From NCBI GenBank assembly GCA_961205875.1, contig OY540816.1, positions 23,508,701 to 23,572,700 of the forward strand: a DNA stretch of 64,000 bases, given 5' to 3'. Source of the stretch: Sialis fuliginosa. Lineage: Eukaryota; Arthropoda; Insecta; Megaloptera; Sialidae. The number at the start of each line of letters is the position of its first letter. Within the stretch, counting starts at the first letter, position 1. The notes beneath the pieces were generated by a model. The model searched no databases. It was not told where the DNA came from and saw only the letters and a program-made list of their open reading frames with translations. The translations under genes and the position numbers were made by a program. This document shows, in pieces, positions 34,147 to 45,623 of this stretch.

Positions 34147-34798
34147 CTTCCTCGTAGGTAGTTAATTATTGTAAACATTTTAAATAATAACCGATAAAGT
34201 GTTTAGATAAATTGCTTAGCATTTAATTTTTATACAATTTTACTAAAAAATATTAGTTTGAACTTTTTCTTAAGTCGCACCTGATTATTTTTTCGTATGT
34301 GTTTAATTTTTTGACAATTTCAATCTAAATTTATGCAAACGTCAAAATGACATTTAAGTAAATATCAATTTAAAAAACAAAACACGACTTTTTAAAGCAA
34401 ACTGAGAGAAATCTTTGTAAGGGAATATTTTACAACAAACGTTGTAGACCCATATTATAGGAAATTTAATGCTCTACGGAAAATTCTATATAATTTTCAC
34501 GTAACATGTGTCGTTCTTGAGATATCTTAAAAAAATGAATATTCTGGGATGTCACCCTTCCCCCTTACACACGATTTTGAAATGGGATCGTCCTCAAGCC
34601 AGACCCAACCATCCGACCAAGTTTCATTAATATCGGTTCAGTGATTCATGAATTATGCGTGTGACAAGAATTCACTCGACAGACAGACAGACACGAAACG
34701 AAAAATATTTAACCTAAAACGGAAAATCAATACAAATTTTTTTGTCTCATTTTAAAACGATCACAAAGCTTCTCGTATCTTCGATATTGCGAGGAAGC
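34147..34798 (-). mobile_element. GCTTCCTCG...CGAGGAAGC element, longest copy
   Basis: It starts GCTTCCTCGTAGGTAG and ends ATATTGCGAGGAAGC. It includes AACCGATAAAGTG, TTTGACGTTTGC antisense sequence, ATATCGGTTCAGTGATTCAT and a GACA tract. It is the fullest copy of the family and is non-coding. Confidence 0.75.
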
Positions 34799-34846
34799 AA
34801 AAAATCCCGCAATCATCCGAATTATAGCACAGATAAGATCATAGTT

Positions 34847-34945
34847 GGCCATTACACGTGTGTTCTCTCTCCACAGCCAACTAATGCACCTTTCTATCTA
34901 GATAGTGTTGCATTGTTGTCGCCAAGGCACCCTAGATCTGACTGA
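34847..34945 (+). CDS. possible short terminal exon after a strong acceptor
   Basis: GTGTTCTCTCTCCACAG is a strong plus-strand acceptor, ending near 34,876. The frame after it reads PTNAPFYLDSVALLSPRHPR and stops. No upstream exon in phase was found and no nearby AATAAA exists, so it may be a decoy. Confidence 0.2.
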   Translation, partial: GHYTCVLSPQPTNAPFYLDSVALLSPRHPRSD

Positions 34946-35329
34946 TCATTCAGTGCTATAACTTTGTTACGCACAGACGTTGATGGAGCTACTTTGAAAC
35001 GCTGCAAGACGCGCGACTCTAACAACCATTTATCTCACCTTATAGCAACGGGGAAAAAGTGTGGGGGGGGGGGGTGTCTTCATAACCTTTAGATTGCACA
35101 TCATCTTTATATTATTATTTTTTTCGTTCGTTTTCGTCTAGGGTACGTAGGAATTATCGTTTTAATATTATTATATATATATACAGGATGGTCAGGTTTG
35201 GGATACAGATATTTTAAGAGCTGATTCTTTGGTTCATTGTGAGTAAAAAATTGTACGGGAAGGTAGGGTCTATCTTCAACACTCTCTAAGCTACAGGGTG
35301 TTTAAAAACTTCCTTCAGAGTAGTACTTA

Positions 35330-35806
35330 GGCGGCTATTACACTATCAAAGAAATATGACAGTGTAATAAGTCAACTTTTATAATATTTACCTTCATAAT
35401 ATTTCTATGATCATAGTTAATGACAGTCTCTTATATTTGATCAAAGTTTTTTGACGTCAAAAACAAAATGGCGACTACCAAGTTATCACTGACAGTTACA
35501 GTTACATAATTATTAATATATGAATATCAACAAAATCCAGTATTATATGATAATCTTCTTATTGATTATAAAAACCACAATACACGGTTGTAAATTCAAA
35601 CCTCGATCGCGTCAATTGACGAACATCCACGCACTGATATTCAAAAGGCACCAAAAAGAAGAAAATATCCCTAGATAATATTGAGAAAATATTATCAAAT
35701 ATTTTATGTAGTGTAATAAAACAAAATCTCGTATTTTATCAAAGAAATATGATCAAATCTTTGTCAAAGATCTTTGACATATTTATTTGATAGTGTAATA
35801 GCCGCC
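35330..35806. mobile_element. second PIF/Harbinger-type element with the same MADF relic
   Basis: Ends GGCGGCTATTACACTATCAA and its complement are flanked by TTA on each side (35,327-35,329 and 35,807-35,809). It matches the 27.4-kb copy almost base for base but lacks a short AAATTTCTTTGATC segment near its left end. The IYEYQQNPVLYDN relic and its following stop are retained, so the frame was dead before both copies spread. Confidence 0.85.
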
Positions 35807-36071
35807 TTAGACATAGGATTATCTTATAACTTCCAAAGTAACGTAATTAGAGCAACCAGAATGAGTCAGTTTCATAGGTACATAATTAACTAACGTATTT
35901 TTCAGTATTAACGTGTTTCCAGTTCCGAGTTATCACAATGAGCCAAGGAATCAGCTCTTAAAATATCTGTATCACAAACCGGACAACCCTGTACATAAAG
36001 TTTCTGATGCGCGCTTAGCGAATCTTTTTTTTTGTGATGATTACTTTTATATGGTTTATATAGTATTTTTA

Positions 36072-36250
36072 AATGGATCTTGGATTATGGGTATAAACCG
36101 CGTCGGTTTGGTCGTTCTATCGGGGCCAACGTTTCGTCGCACATTGCAGTGGACATCTTAAAAATAGTGCACTTTAAAAAAAATTGACGCGACTTACACC
36201 CAGAAGCCAAGATCCATAACAAAATCACCACGAAAGCCTCAAGACTTGTA
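36072..36250 (-). mobile_element. Penelope-like inverted copy
   Basis: The left half is antisense (CCGCGTCGGTTTGGTCG, CCAACGTTTCGTCGC, ATTGCAGTGGACATCTT). The right half is the sense tail (GACTTACACCCAGAAGCC, AAAGCCTCAAGACTTG). The two halves together form a hairpin with a 25-bp spacer. Confidence 0.6.
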
Positions 36251-37453
36251 TCATCTGATAGAAGTCCGACAGTATCTTAAAGTTTCCATTTAAAGTTAAA
36301 CACGAACACAAAATGTGTTTTTTGCTGCAGCAACTACAGTAAACACAATATTCAAGTAAAAAGTTCTCAGTTCATATCTCAGCATTAATTTAAACGTTAC
36401 GTAAAGCGCGTTGTATTATTATTAAAGTTTCTAAAGTGACAACGCAACGAAATAAAGCACCAAGGGGTGGCCAAAATCACTTTCACAAGAAGCCCTGAGA
36501 TTGGTTGATAGAACGACTAAATCGACGTGACTTTTTATCTAAAGTTTGCCTCTCGACTGTACAATAGCGTAAACAACCCTGTATATATGATTATAAACCC
36601 CACACAAATCTGAGTAGGTTGTTTAAAATTCGCACGTCAAATTTCACACATGACATATTCAAAATACCATAAGCCGACAAATGTCAACCCTTTGCGGTGG
36701 AAAAAAACTGTCTCTGCAGCCCCTATTACACACGGGAACACGTTTGGGGGTGATATTGGATTAAAAATATAAAACTTTAAAAAAAAAGAAAAATCACTCC
36801 GAAAAAATCTAATATATAATAGGTAATAATTAAATTTAACAGTTTTTGAAGTCGGTTTTATTTTTTTATTTCTTAAAAAGTTCATTACTGGTTTGGTACT
36901 GTCTTCAAAAAATATATACTTTTCGGTATTTTTAGGGTTTTTTTAAGTCAGTTTTATTTTTTTCTTAAAAATGTTTTTTTACGTTTCCCTTTATTTTTCC
37001 CCATAAAATTTATATGGGACCACCAAATCGGTGCATACAAAATATACACAGTCGAATTGATCACATAGATTCCTCTATTTTTCAGAAATGGCGACCAAGC
37101 AAAATATCAGAATTTTTTTTAAGAAACACAAGAAAATCACAATTCTCATATTTCTCGTACAGTGTGTAACGGGATTTATTTTATAGAAAAGGGTGTATTA
37201 AGGAGGGGGTAGAGGGGGGGAGCGGAGATGTCACATGTGTGTAAACGTATGTGACAGGCACGTGTCTCGTAGAGGATAGCGCCTAAAACAGATGAGTTAT
37301 TGTATAAATTATCCGGCCGGGCGGACGCCCTAGATTGGTGAAACAAAATGTTCCATGGGAAGGAAGGAAAGAGGGGGGGGGGGGTGTCTTGCGGAAAGTT
37401 TAGATACAGTGGAATTTGAAAATAGTTCGTGTGCGTAAGAATTTAATTTAATA
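36251..37453. other. AT-rich DNA with family fragments and G runs
   Basis: 36,830-37,060 holds the GAAGTCGGTTTTATTTTT family. 37,203-37,222 and 37,373-37,383 hold G runs. The 37,240-37,330 block is slightly GC-rich with no defined gene. Confidence 0.4.
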
Positions 37454-37461
37454 ACAGTACA

Positions 37462-37663
37462 CAGGGCCGTAACTAGAAGCTCGGGGGCCCGGGGCAAGAG
37501 GTGACCGAGGGGCCTCCAGAATATGCAAAAAGAAAAATTGAAGACAAAATTAGTACTAGTTGAAAACCTTTTTTTTTTTTGCTCCTAACTTACACAATTT
37601 TTCCTATTTACTTATTTACTCAAATTTTTACGCTGCAGTGCCCCGGTGGTAGTTACGGCCCTG
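37462..37663. mobile_element. hAT-like MITE, CAGGGCCGTAACTA termini
   Basis: The 202-bp element has 14-bp perfect inverted ends and exact 8-bp duplications ACAGTACA (37,454-37,461 and 37,664-37,671). A one-sided relative starts at 56,404. Confidence 0.92.
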
Positions 37664-37671
37664 ACAGTACA

Positions 37672-38423
37672 TAAGGAAATAAATGTTATTTTAGTTGCCA
37701 CCATCAAATTTAAAACTCCCCTCTGCGCAAAACATAAACTTTAATCAATAAAAAATAAAAATAATACATAAGTTTATTTGTTTCAAGTTTTATTGCCCAC
37801 TTCCTGAAAGTCCCCCCCCCCCCCCATTAGATCCACGCCTGTGTACTCTATAATTTATGTACAATATACTGTCTATTATTAAACTCGCAGCTCTTTGCGA
37901 TATTAACTGCTATATGCTATGTGTAGGTATTGGGTAGGTATATGAATGACCGTTGTTGCACATTTTCATGAGTTGATATTTTGACGGGACGTTGACTAAT
38001 GACCGCAAGGGTTCGCTAATAATGACTATCTATTTCACCCAAAACACTGCATCTGTGTCCTGCATGCAGGGCCGCATTTCTAACACCTAAACGGACCTCA
38101 AAATTATACTTACACTAACAAATATTTTTTACGATCTCAAATGCACTGAAAGACAAAATAATATTATTTTATACTGTGTCAGTCATCACAACGCTTTCAG
38201 ATTGAAAGTATGGGGTACTTTATCCCCCCCCCCCCACCCCCTTCAGATCAAAAAAATCTATATAATTATTTATTTTAATTAAAAATATCTGCAATGGGAA
38301 CCACGGGACTTTCTAATACGTAATCTTGACAGAGAACAGTGTATACGTGATTCTTATTTTATTAAAAAATTATTTCTAACAAACTAATAAAAGATAAAAT
38401 AAAATGAATGGGACAATATACAT
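37672..38423. other. AT-rich DNA with C runs
   Basis: C runs lie at 37,812-37,825 and 38,224-38,235. 38,285-38,410 is the antisense copy of the GTCCCGTGGTTCCCA block at 5.9 kb. No gene is supported. Confidence 0.4.
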
Positions 38424-38710
38424 CAGGGCTGGCCAACCTGCGGCCCGCGACCAAATTTGAACAAATTATATTTAATAACACTTCAAAATCCAACAAAAAA
38501 ATTTTGCCCATACCCCTTTGAATTTTTTCGATTTTTCACGATTTTTTTTAAGTATTTTACATGTCATTATAAAGATTTTGACACGATAATTTCAGATTCG
38601 TCAACAAAAATCAATTCCAACCACGCGTTCAAAAGTTACAGCTATTTTTCTCCAAAATTTCATCTGTTCAGCGGTTTAGCCGTGAAAAGGTAACAGACAG
38701 ACAGACACAC
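38424..38710. repeat. nested fragments: GGCTGGCCAACC end and foldback piece
   Basis: CAGGGCTGGCCAACCTGCGG begins at 38,425. Next, 38,475-38,665 matches one arm and the centre of the 12.3-kb foldback (ACCCCTTTGAATTTTTTCG). A GACA tract ends it. Confidence 0.6.
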
Positions 38711-39254
38711 TCTCGCATTTATTATAATGAGTATCGACCTTCTATATTAATAATCATGTGTATAGAAATATATTTCATAACTAATATTCAAATCTGTTTC
38801 ATTTTATTTGACAAACTATGATTAATATTAACATAAATGTTCTCATAAAGTTTAAAACGAAATGTTTCATTATACTTTACATGATATAAATACGAATTTG
38901 TAGTGGTTTAAATTAACCCTTAATAAATATCTATGTATGATAAAATATTGCAACTGTTGTATATGTTTTAGAGAAGCAAATATCTGGGGGCATATTAGCC
39001 CCAGAAGTTCACAAAACGAGAAATTACGCTCGCGGACATTCTGCAAACTACAAACAAGGGGTCGTTTTGTGATGTACTATTTTATATTACAGATACATAT
39101 AATAACTTGCATTAATACAATTGTTATAATTATGCATAGTTGAGATCAAAATTCTTAGATTTAAATTGTTTTTTATTATCATACTTAAACCATACCAAAA
39201 AAATATTAATATATATCCTTAAAAAAAATATTCAAAATATATTAGTCTACTAAA

Positions 39255-39508
39255 TATTTGCAAGCTTGCAAACACTTTCAAACGGGTTATGAAACTTATA
39301 TATCACAGTTCTCTTTGAGTTTTTAACAGATAGTTCCATGTATAGTAAGTAAAAACAAAGACATGTTAAATATATTTACTAACTTTGAGTAAAAACGGTA
39401 AAAACCAATGCAACTATTTGTCAAAAACTCAAACAGAACTGTCATATAAATATGATACCCCGTTTGAAAGTGTTTGCAAATTAGCAAGGCTGTAATAACG
39501 GACTTTTA
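39255..39508. mobile_element. diverged relative of the TGTCCGG miniature element
   Basis: GCAAGCTTGCAAACACTTTC at the left mirrors GAAAGTGTTTGCAAATTAGC at the right. The AACTGTCATATAAATATGAT arm is shared with the 7.16-kb family. The termini are too decayed for a duplication to be recognised. Confidence 0.6.
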
Positions 39509-39853
39509 TTTACGGATTTATTTTAGAACCTAACGAACTATAATATCTTAAACGCCACAATTTTCAGAACTGTCTGTAATAAAGTGAATGAACAAATACA
39601 TTTAATTGGGATTATATAACATATAAATGTAGTTAATAATCGTAAATACGAGCTGTCGATACATTTATAGTTTCCTGCAATAAATTACTACTGCACTTGT
39701 AAAATGTGAAAATGTTTAATTAAAAACCTATTATGAAAGATTTATTATATAGATTGTTAAACAATGTTTGTAATATACATATATATACATTATATTATAA
39801 TGTGGGGTATTTTAATCAATTAAATTATTGTTGTTGTTGTTCAGAAACAAAAT

Positions 39854-40326
39854 AAGATACTGGCACCAGTCTTGGACAGAACCCCAATTGTTTAATTAAA
39901 TTTTGCAATTACTGAAACATAATCTATAGACACTTAACTGTAAAACAGCTTAATTTGATGATAATCGGCCAATAGGTGTCAAAATGGTGGACATTTAAAC
40001 TAATTATTAGTGTAATATATTTATTAATTATTATATTATCATAGCATCTGCAAAACATTGCTTCTAATTTTATGATTCTTTATTTTATATCTTTTTGAGT
40101 CCATCACTGGGTGCCCATTACTGGTTTCACTTTGTCCATTATTAGAGAAAAAAACATAAACAAAATAAAAGGTTATAATTTAAAAAAAAAACTATATTTG
40201 CAGTATTTAGGTAGTAATTAAATTGATTTAATAAATTAGTAACATGAGTTCATGAGAATACAAAAAAGAACCCCATCTATCCCAATACCTTGCTCTTCAA
40301 GCGTCCAAGACTGGTGCCAGTATCTT
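39854..40326. mobile_element. MITE, AAGATACTGGCACCAGTCTTGG termini
   Basis: The ends are perfect inverted repeats of about 20 bp: AAGATACTGGCACCAGTCTT and complement. The same family occurs at 25.4 and 45.1 kb, and as interrupted copies at 29.1-29.7 and 47.2-48.4 kb. Confidence 0.85.
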
Positions 40327-41436
40327 ATTTAACTAAAACTTGATTCAAAATCGAAAAATAGCATTTTCAGTTATCATAAAACAATACTAATGAATAAACC
40401 AATTTCACCCTCAAAAAGGCGTAATGAAAAAATCAAACATTTTCTTTCAAGAGGTGTAAACATTGTGGCGTACGCACGCACACACTCACTTCCGGTGGCG
40501 TGGGCGGGTGTGTGTCTGCTACTTCCGGCAGGTTGATGCGCACATTTTCATCCCCCCGTTGCACCACATGCGTTTCATATGTATGGATTTACCATTACAA
40601 CGGCTGGCGCACGACAAGAGCCCAAAAATAACCCATACAAAGACAGACAGACACCCTACACCACACGATAAAAAAAGATCACAATATTCCTCTTGAGCTA
40701 TTCTCGTGTCCTTACGAGAATAGTCCTACAAATGCATAGTAGATAAAGAGAGATATACCGTTTAGCAATAGTTAAAAAGAGATGGATGTATATCATAAAT
40801 TATATTCTCGTTTTGCGAATTTTCATTCGAATCGATAAAATCTCTGCGTGGATAGTAAACAAAGATGGATGGTTGCATAATTGTATTGTATAGAAAGAGA
40901 TGGTGATGGTCCGGAGGGATGTTCTAGTATTGTTTATGACTTTTCCGAGAGAGAGTTAGTTTTCCACGGGGTTTTCTCGATGATTTTACGACATCTGTAC
41001 AGAATTCTGCAGAAAAGCAGATTTTCTTCCGAAATTTCCATTCTTTTTCTCGGAGAAAGGATCTTATCTCAAGAATGTATAAAATTTATAATATCGCTTT
41101 TTTTACCCTTAAGTAATATACTCGAGTGCTTTTTTTGGAATATAAGATAAAACATGTTGTTTAAAGTTTATCTTCATAATAAATAACTCTTTGAAAAATA
41201 CGCTTTCGGATTATATTATTGAAAATACGAGAAATAAAAAATATAACGAAATTTTCAAAACAATACAAATATAAGTTATAGAAATATAATAAAAAACTTA
41301 AAAAAAACGACTTAAAAGCCCTAAGAATACTGAAAAGTATGTAATAATTAAATTAAACAGTTTTTGAAGTCGATTTTATTTTTTTCATTCCCATACATTT
41401 TTGTCCAAAAAAATTTCGTTACATCGAAGTTTCACT
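40327..41436. other. mid-GC block and AT-rich DNA
   Basis: 40,460-40,640 is GC-richer with two CTTCCGG words, as found in ETS-type sites. 40,881-41,150 is open for 89 codons on the plus strand, but the protein is not recognisable and has no splice or start support. 41,340-41,390 is a fragment of the GAAGTCGGTTTT family. Confidence 0.3.
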
Positions 41437-41622
41437 GTACAGCCATACCCCACAATTACGTCTTTATATACATTGGAAGCTAATCGTGTCTAAAGAATTA
41501 AAGAGACGTAACTTCGAGGTAATCGCCGTACCATCGGGGATTAGTGGTAATTGAAAGACTATATATACGTAAAAACGAAGCTGTGTCAAAGTAAAAGAGC
41601 CGTAACTCGGGGTATTACTTCT
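41437..41622. mobile_element. possible MITE with ATACCCC...TTACG inverted ends
   Basis: CATACCCCACAATTACGTC at the left and AGCCGTAACTCGGGGTATTA at the right are imperfect inverted repeats. GAGACGTAACTTCGAGGTAA lies inside. No duplication is clear. Confidence 0.4.
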
Positions 41623-43073
41623 GAACGACTTATATAAATCTATTTATAGTTAAAATAATTAATCAAAAAATTAAAATTACGTAAAAATTAATAAAAAATT
41701 CATCACACTTCAAAGATCAAAGAAATCACATTAAAAATAAGTAAATATAACTTTCTCTGAACCAAAAATAATACATTCCAAAATGCAAAGCACCCCCCCC
41801 CCCCCCCCTCAATCTAAAATACACACAAACGTAAAAAAGTTACCACGACTGAAAAAAGAAAAAAAAAAAAAAAAACACGAAATAAATATATTTTTAAAAC
41901 ATGGGCAGAAAAAAAACATACAAAATATAATCATCATTTGTTTTGACGCTTCCATCGGAAAATTTCATAAAAATCACCTCAGAGAGAGACGGACATATAC
42001 AATACACGTAATAAAGTGTCGTGTTCTCTTTGTCGGACATTTATTTCAATGCTGTCGTCGGAAAATTTAGGAAATGTCCCCTTAGAGAGAGATGAGTACA
42101 CATAATGTATGTACTGAAGAGTTATATTGTCTTTATCTAACAGCGCAATGTGGCTTTAAATTTTCGGTTCAGTGGATAAACAGGGGTGGACATTGGAAAA
42201 CTGATTTTGTGTGGTGGAAAATCATAGGAAAGTAAACACTGGCCTAGAAGGAGTGGGTAGTTTTATATTTTATGAAGATAAACGTTCGTAAAAAAATTTT
42301 CTGTTCTTCGAATTTTATTATTATACTAGCGCATTGGCCCGGTGGATATTAATTTAATTAAACATAAAGTAATCATGCCCACCCGACATGCCCTCCCAAT
42401 ATGCTAACAACACACGGTTTACCACGAATTGTTTTTTCCGGCTTCATGAAATTTACACAAAATATCCACAAATTATACACCTAAACTTAACCTATCCATT
42501 AGTGAAAACCGGAATAAAATCCATTCAGTAGTTATTGAAAAAATCGTGTAAAATTATATTTTCTCCCAGGAAACACCAGGTCTTATCTTAGAATTTGTAT
42601 GAAAATCAAAAATAAATAAATAGGTTACCTTTCTTGGAAGTTCTTTATTGTAATTTATAAAAATCCGTTTATTTATATTGTACAATGCATATTTTTTCAT
42701 TCAAACTCATGGTGGAAAGATATATATTTATAGGTATCATGATTCAAAGTGACATTCACATATAGTAATTGTTTTCAGCGTCTTATATTCCATGGCTTCT
42801 GTGTTTTTCTATAAATTACAGTTCTAAGCTCTGACATCATAGAAACAAAAGACGCTGTGCAAAAGAATCTCTTTAATCTTTTGATGTTAAATCTTAGATT
42901 TTCATAAAATATTATTAGCCACGATACTGCTCGTAAAAATTTTCTAACTATTGCTGAAAACCGCATTGAAATCGGTTCAGTAATTTCGGAGTCTATAAGT
43001 CACACACAAACGAACATTCATTTTTAATATTTTTTTTCAATTTAAAATCAATATATAATTTATCCTTAATATA
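41623..43073. other. AT-rich DNA with a retro-like fragment
   Basis: A 16-base C run lies at 41,793-41,808. 42,335-43,070 starts ACTAGCGCATTGGCCCGG, as do copies at 48.92 and 56.05 kb, and contains AAAACCGGAATAAAATCC and GAAATCGGTTCAGTAATTTC. No gene is supported. Confidence 0.4.
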
Positions 43074-43315
43074 CAGGATGATTTACAACTAGTGTAAAAA
43101 AAATTAACAGTAGATCGAGGATGTAATTCTAAGCAAAAAACCTTATGTGAACATGTGTCCGGAAATTTTTCGTGAGGGAGCTACAGTCTTTTGCCTAAAA
43201 TTAATGTTTATTTAATATCTAGAGAACCCATTGTGGTACAGTTATGAAATTTGATACAGGGTTTGGTATTAATAAGTGTTATCGATTACCAGTATCAAAG
43301 TTGTAAATCATCCTG
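43074..43315. mobile_element. MITE, CAGGATGATTTACAACT termini
   Basis: The 17-bp ends CAGGATGATTTACAACT and AGTTGTAAATCATCCTG are perfect inverted repeats 242 bp apart. ATTGTGGTACAGTTATGAAA lies inside. TA precedes the left end; the right flank is TGTA. Confidence 0.75.
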
Positions 43316-43806
43316 TGTATAAAACTCAACGTCTGTCTGTCTGACTCCGTTAGTACGCTTATAACTCGAGAACCACTTATCCGATTTATGTGTTTTTTTT
43401 TTTATTCACAGATATGTTCTCTAGCCAGGTTATAGGATATATTTTATTACGTAAGGTAACATAAGGAATATAGTAAGCAGTGACGATAATAGTAAATCAA
43501 GTCGGAAAAGTTTACCGCCAGCATTACGCTATACCTAAACCGTTAATTATTGAACAAAATAATAAAGTAAAGAACTGTGTAGAATAAAAAGAACTAAAAT
43601 AAACTCCGCGATACCATTTAGCTAAGAGGGCACAGTTAGTTAATTTTATAAAAATATTTACCGCCAGCATTACGCTATACCTAAACCGTTAATTATTGAA
43701 CAAAATAATAAAGTAAATAACTGTGTAGAATCAAAAGATCTCAAATAAACTCCGCGATACCATATAGCTAAGCGGACACAGTTAGTTAATTTTATAAAAT
43801 ATTTCC
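43316..43806 (-). repeat. antisense ACTAGCTG-type tail with a 146-bp tandem duplication
   Basis: It carries AACGTCTGTCTGTCTGAC and AACTCGAGAACCACTTATCC in the reverse sense of 23.6 kb. ACCGCCAGCATTACGCTATA occurs at 43,514 and again at 43,660, so the last 146 bp are duplicated side by side. A minus frame at 43,670-43,885 overlaps it by chance. Confidence 0.75.
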
Positions 43807-43814
43807 AGTACCTC

Positions 43815-44060
43815 TTCGGGCCTGTTTTAAAACCGCCAGTGCGCACGCGCGTAAACAAACGCACGTGCACATCCCTCGGGAACATCCGTACGGCGTCACT
43901 GCCCCCCTGCCCCCTTCACCCCCCCCCCCTAGAAAGCACGCCCCCGCAGTAGCGGAGAGAGACCGCCTGGCGCCGCGCTGTATATACAGTTAATATACAA
44001 CTATGTTACATACCTACTGTATATATACAGAAGCCGTGTTGAGGGTACAGAACACAATTA
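43815..44060 (-). promoter_or_regulatory. GC-rich island with a TATATA word
   Basis: CpG-rich words such as GTGCGCACGCGCG and GGCGCCGCGCTG sit in AT-rich surroundings. TATATACAG lies next to it on the minus strand. It could be a promoter or first exon, but no coding start is convincing. Confidence 0.25.
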
Positions 44061-44539
44061 AGGGATGTGGGTCTATAGGGAGGGGGTAGTACACTGACCC
44101 AATAAATATAATATATAAGAGATTTGGTTCGGTATAGTTAAAATATTTATTAATAATAATTTTACTGTCCAAACGTCAAAAATGTATTGAAGAATTATTT
44201 ACAAGCAAACTTTCGATTTACATAGGCTTTTAAAAATCTCATCATTTCTGTTTTTGGGTCATCAATCTACGTCCATATACCAAATTTCATCTAAATAGGT
44301 ACCTATAGATATAAGACTTGGGAGGAATGTCACATACAGACAGACAGACGGACATTAGAGTGTGTCAAAAAAGCGATTTTTTTTCTTCACTTTCATTACG
44401 AAATACGTTAGTTTATGACCTAAAATAAATCCCCTGAATTACCCTGTAGTTCAATTTTAAGAGGTGTCGCAAAGGCATTATTATAAAACAATTATTATTA
44501 TAATTTTTGAAGATATATAATTTATTTTTTTCGAAAAGA

Positions 44540-44748
44540 CTATACCTTTTCAACTTCAAATTGAGACTAATCAATTTCAAATTGGGAATAATCAATTTCA
44601 AATTGAGACTAAACAATTTCATATTGGGAATAATCAATTTCAAATTGAGACTAAACATTTTCAAATTGGGAATAATCAACTTCACTTTGAAATTGATTAT
44701 TCCCAATTTGAAATTGATTAGTCTCAATTTGAAGTTGAAAAGGTATAG
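44540..44748. mobile_element. hairpin built of alternating 21-bp palindromic units
   Basis: The left arm from CTATACCTTTTCAACTTCAA matches the complement of the right arm over about 64 bp. The arms and centre are made of 21-bp units around CAATTTCAAATTG, ending alternately GAGACT or GGGAAT, so a 42-bp higher-order period exists. Because each unit is itself palindromic, both strands are open; those frames are artefacts. No target duplication was recognised. Confidence 0.85.
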
Positions 44749-44984
44749 TTTTTAGTAAATGAAATCCTAGAACTTACGCACACGTTTGTACGTACCCCTT
44801 CCCCTCCCCCTCCCACCAACACACTAATGCACTACGTCATACATATTCATGTTTCTAGAGCTCCTTTGCAAGCTCCACATCTTTGTAACACCTGTAAATG
44901 AAGTGCATCATCTTTAATTAACTTTGCAGAACCAGAACAAACATTTTAAGATGAATAAAACAGAATTAAGAACTATGCTTTCAT

Positions 44985-45020
44985 TCTTGGCTTTTGGGTG
45001 TAAGCCGTGTCGTTTTCTAA
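44985..45020 (-). mobile_element. fragment of the Penelope-like tail
   Basis: TTGGCTTTTGGGTGTAAGCC followed by GTGTCGTTT is the antisense of the CGGCTTACACCCAGAAGCC tail. Confidence 0.5.
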
Positions 45021-45127
45021 TAGGTACAAACGGCAACACTGTCTTCATGAAAAATGGTCGTAGAACGCAATTTAAAAAGGGGTTGTAATACTTTTTCTAT
45101 CGACATGAATACGACTTCATATTATAT

Positions 45128-45623
45128 GATACTGGCACCAGTTATGGCCGCTATAAGTAATTCTCATGAACTCATGTTACTAATAAAACAAGTAACTCTT
45201 TATTTAATCAATTTAATTACCAAAGTCACCAAATATAGTTTGTTTTTTTAATTATAGCCTTTTTTGTTTATGTTTTTTCTCCAGTAATGGATAAAGTCAA
45301 ACCAGTAATGAGCACGCAGTGATGGACACTTGCTAATGATAAGTACTACGACACAAAAGTTATAAAAGAAAAAATCGTCAAATTTGAAACAATATAAAGC
45401 AGTTGCTATGATAATATAATAATTAATAAATAAATTAGTTTAAATATCCACCATTTTGACACCTATTGGCCTCATGTGATGAAATCACGCTGTAAGACAG
45501 TTAAATGTATATAGATTAATATTCAGAAATGGTAGTAATCAAATATCAACAAATATTTCTAATTCAGTACATTTAATTAAAAAATAGCCATTACTGGGGT
45601 CCTTGCCAAGACTGGTGCACGCA
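45128..45623. mobile_element. copy of the ACTGGCACCAGT element
   Basis: It runs from GATACTGGCACCAGTTATGG to CCAAGACTGGTGCAC. The interior shares CACCATTTTGACACCTATTG with other copies at 40.0, 47.3 and 58.4 kb. Confidence 0.75.

Noticed and set aside
40881..41150. 89-codon plus-strand frame
   Set aside because: No recogn­isable domain, AT-rich in its second half, and no splice, promoter or repeat evidence; chance is enough.
44413..44755. Leu/Asn/Phe-rich frames on both strands
   Set aside because: They translate the 21-bp palindromic units; a 21-bp period is seven codons, so the frame stays open in both directions.
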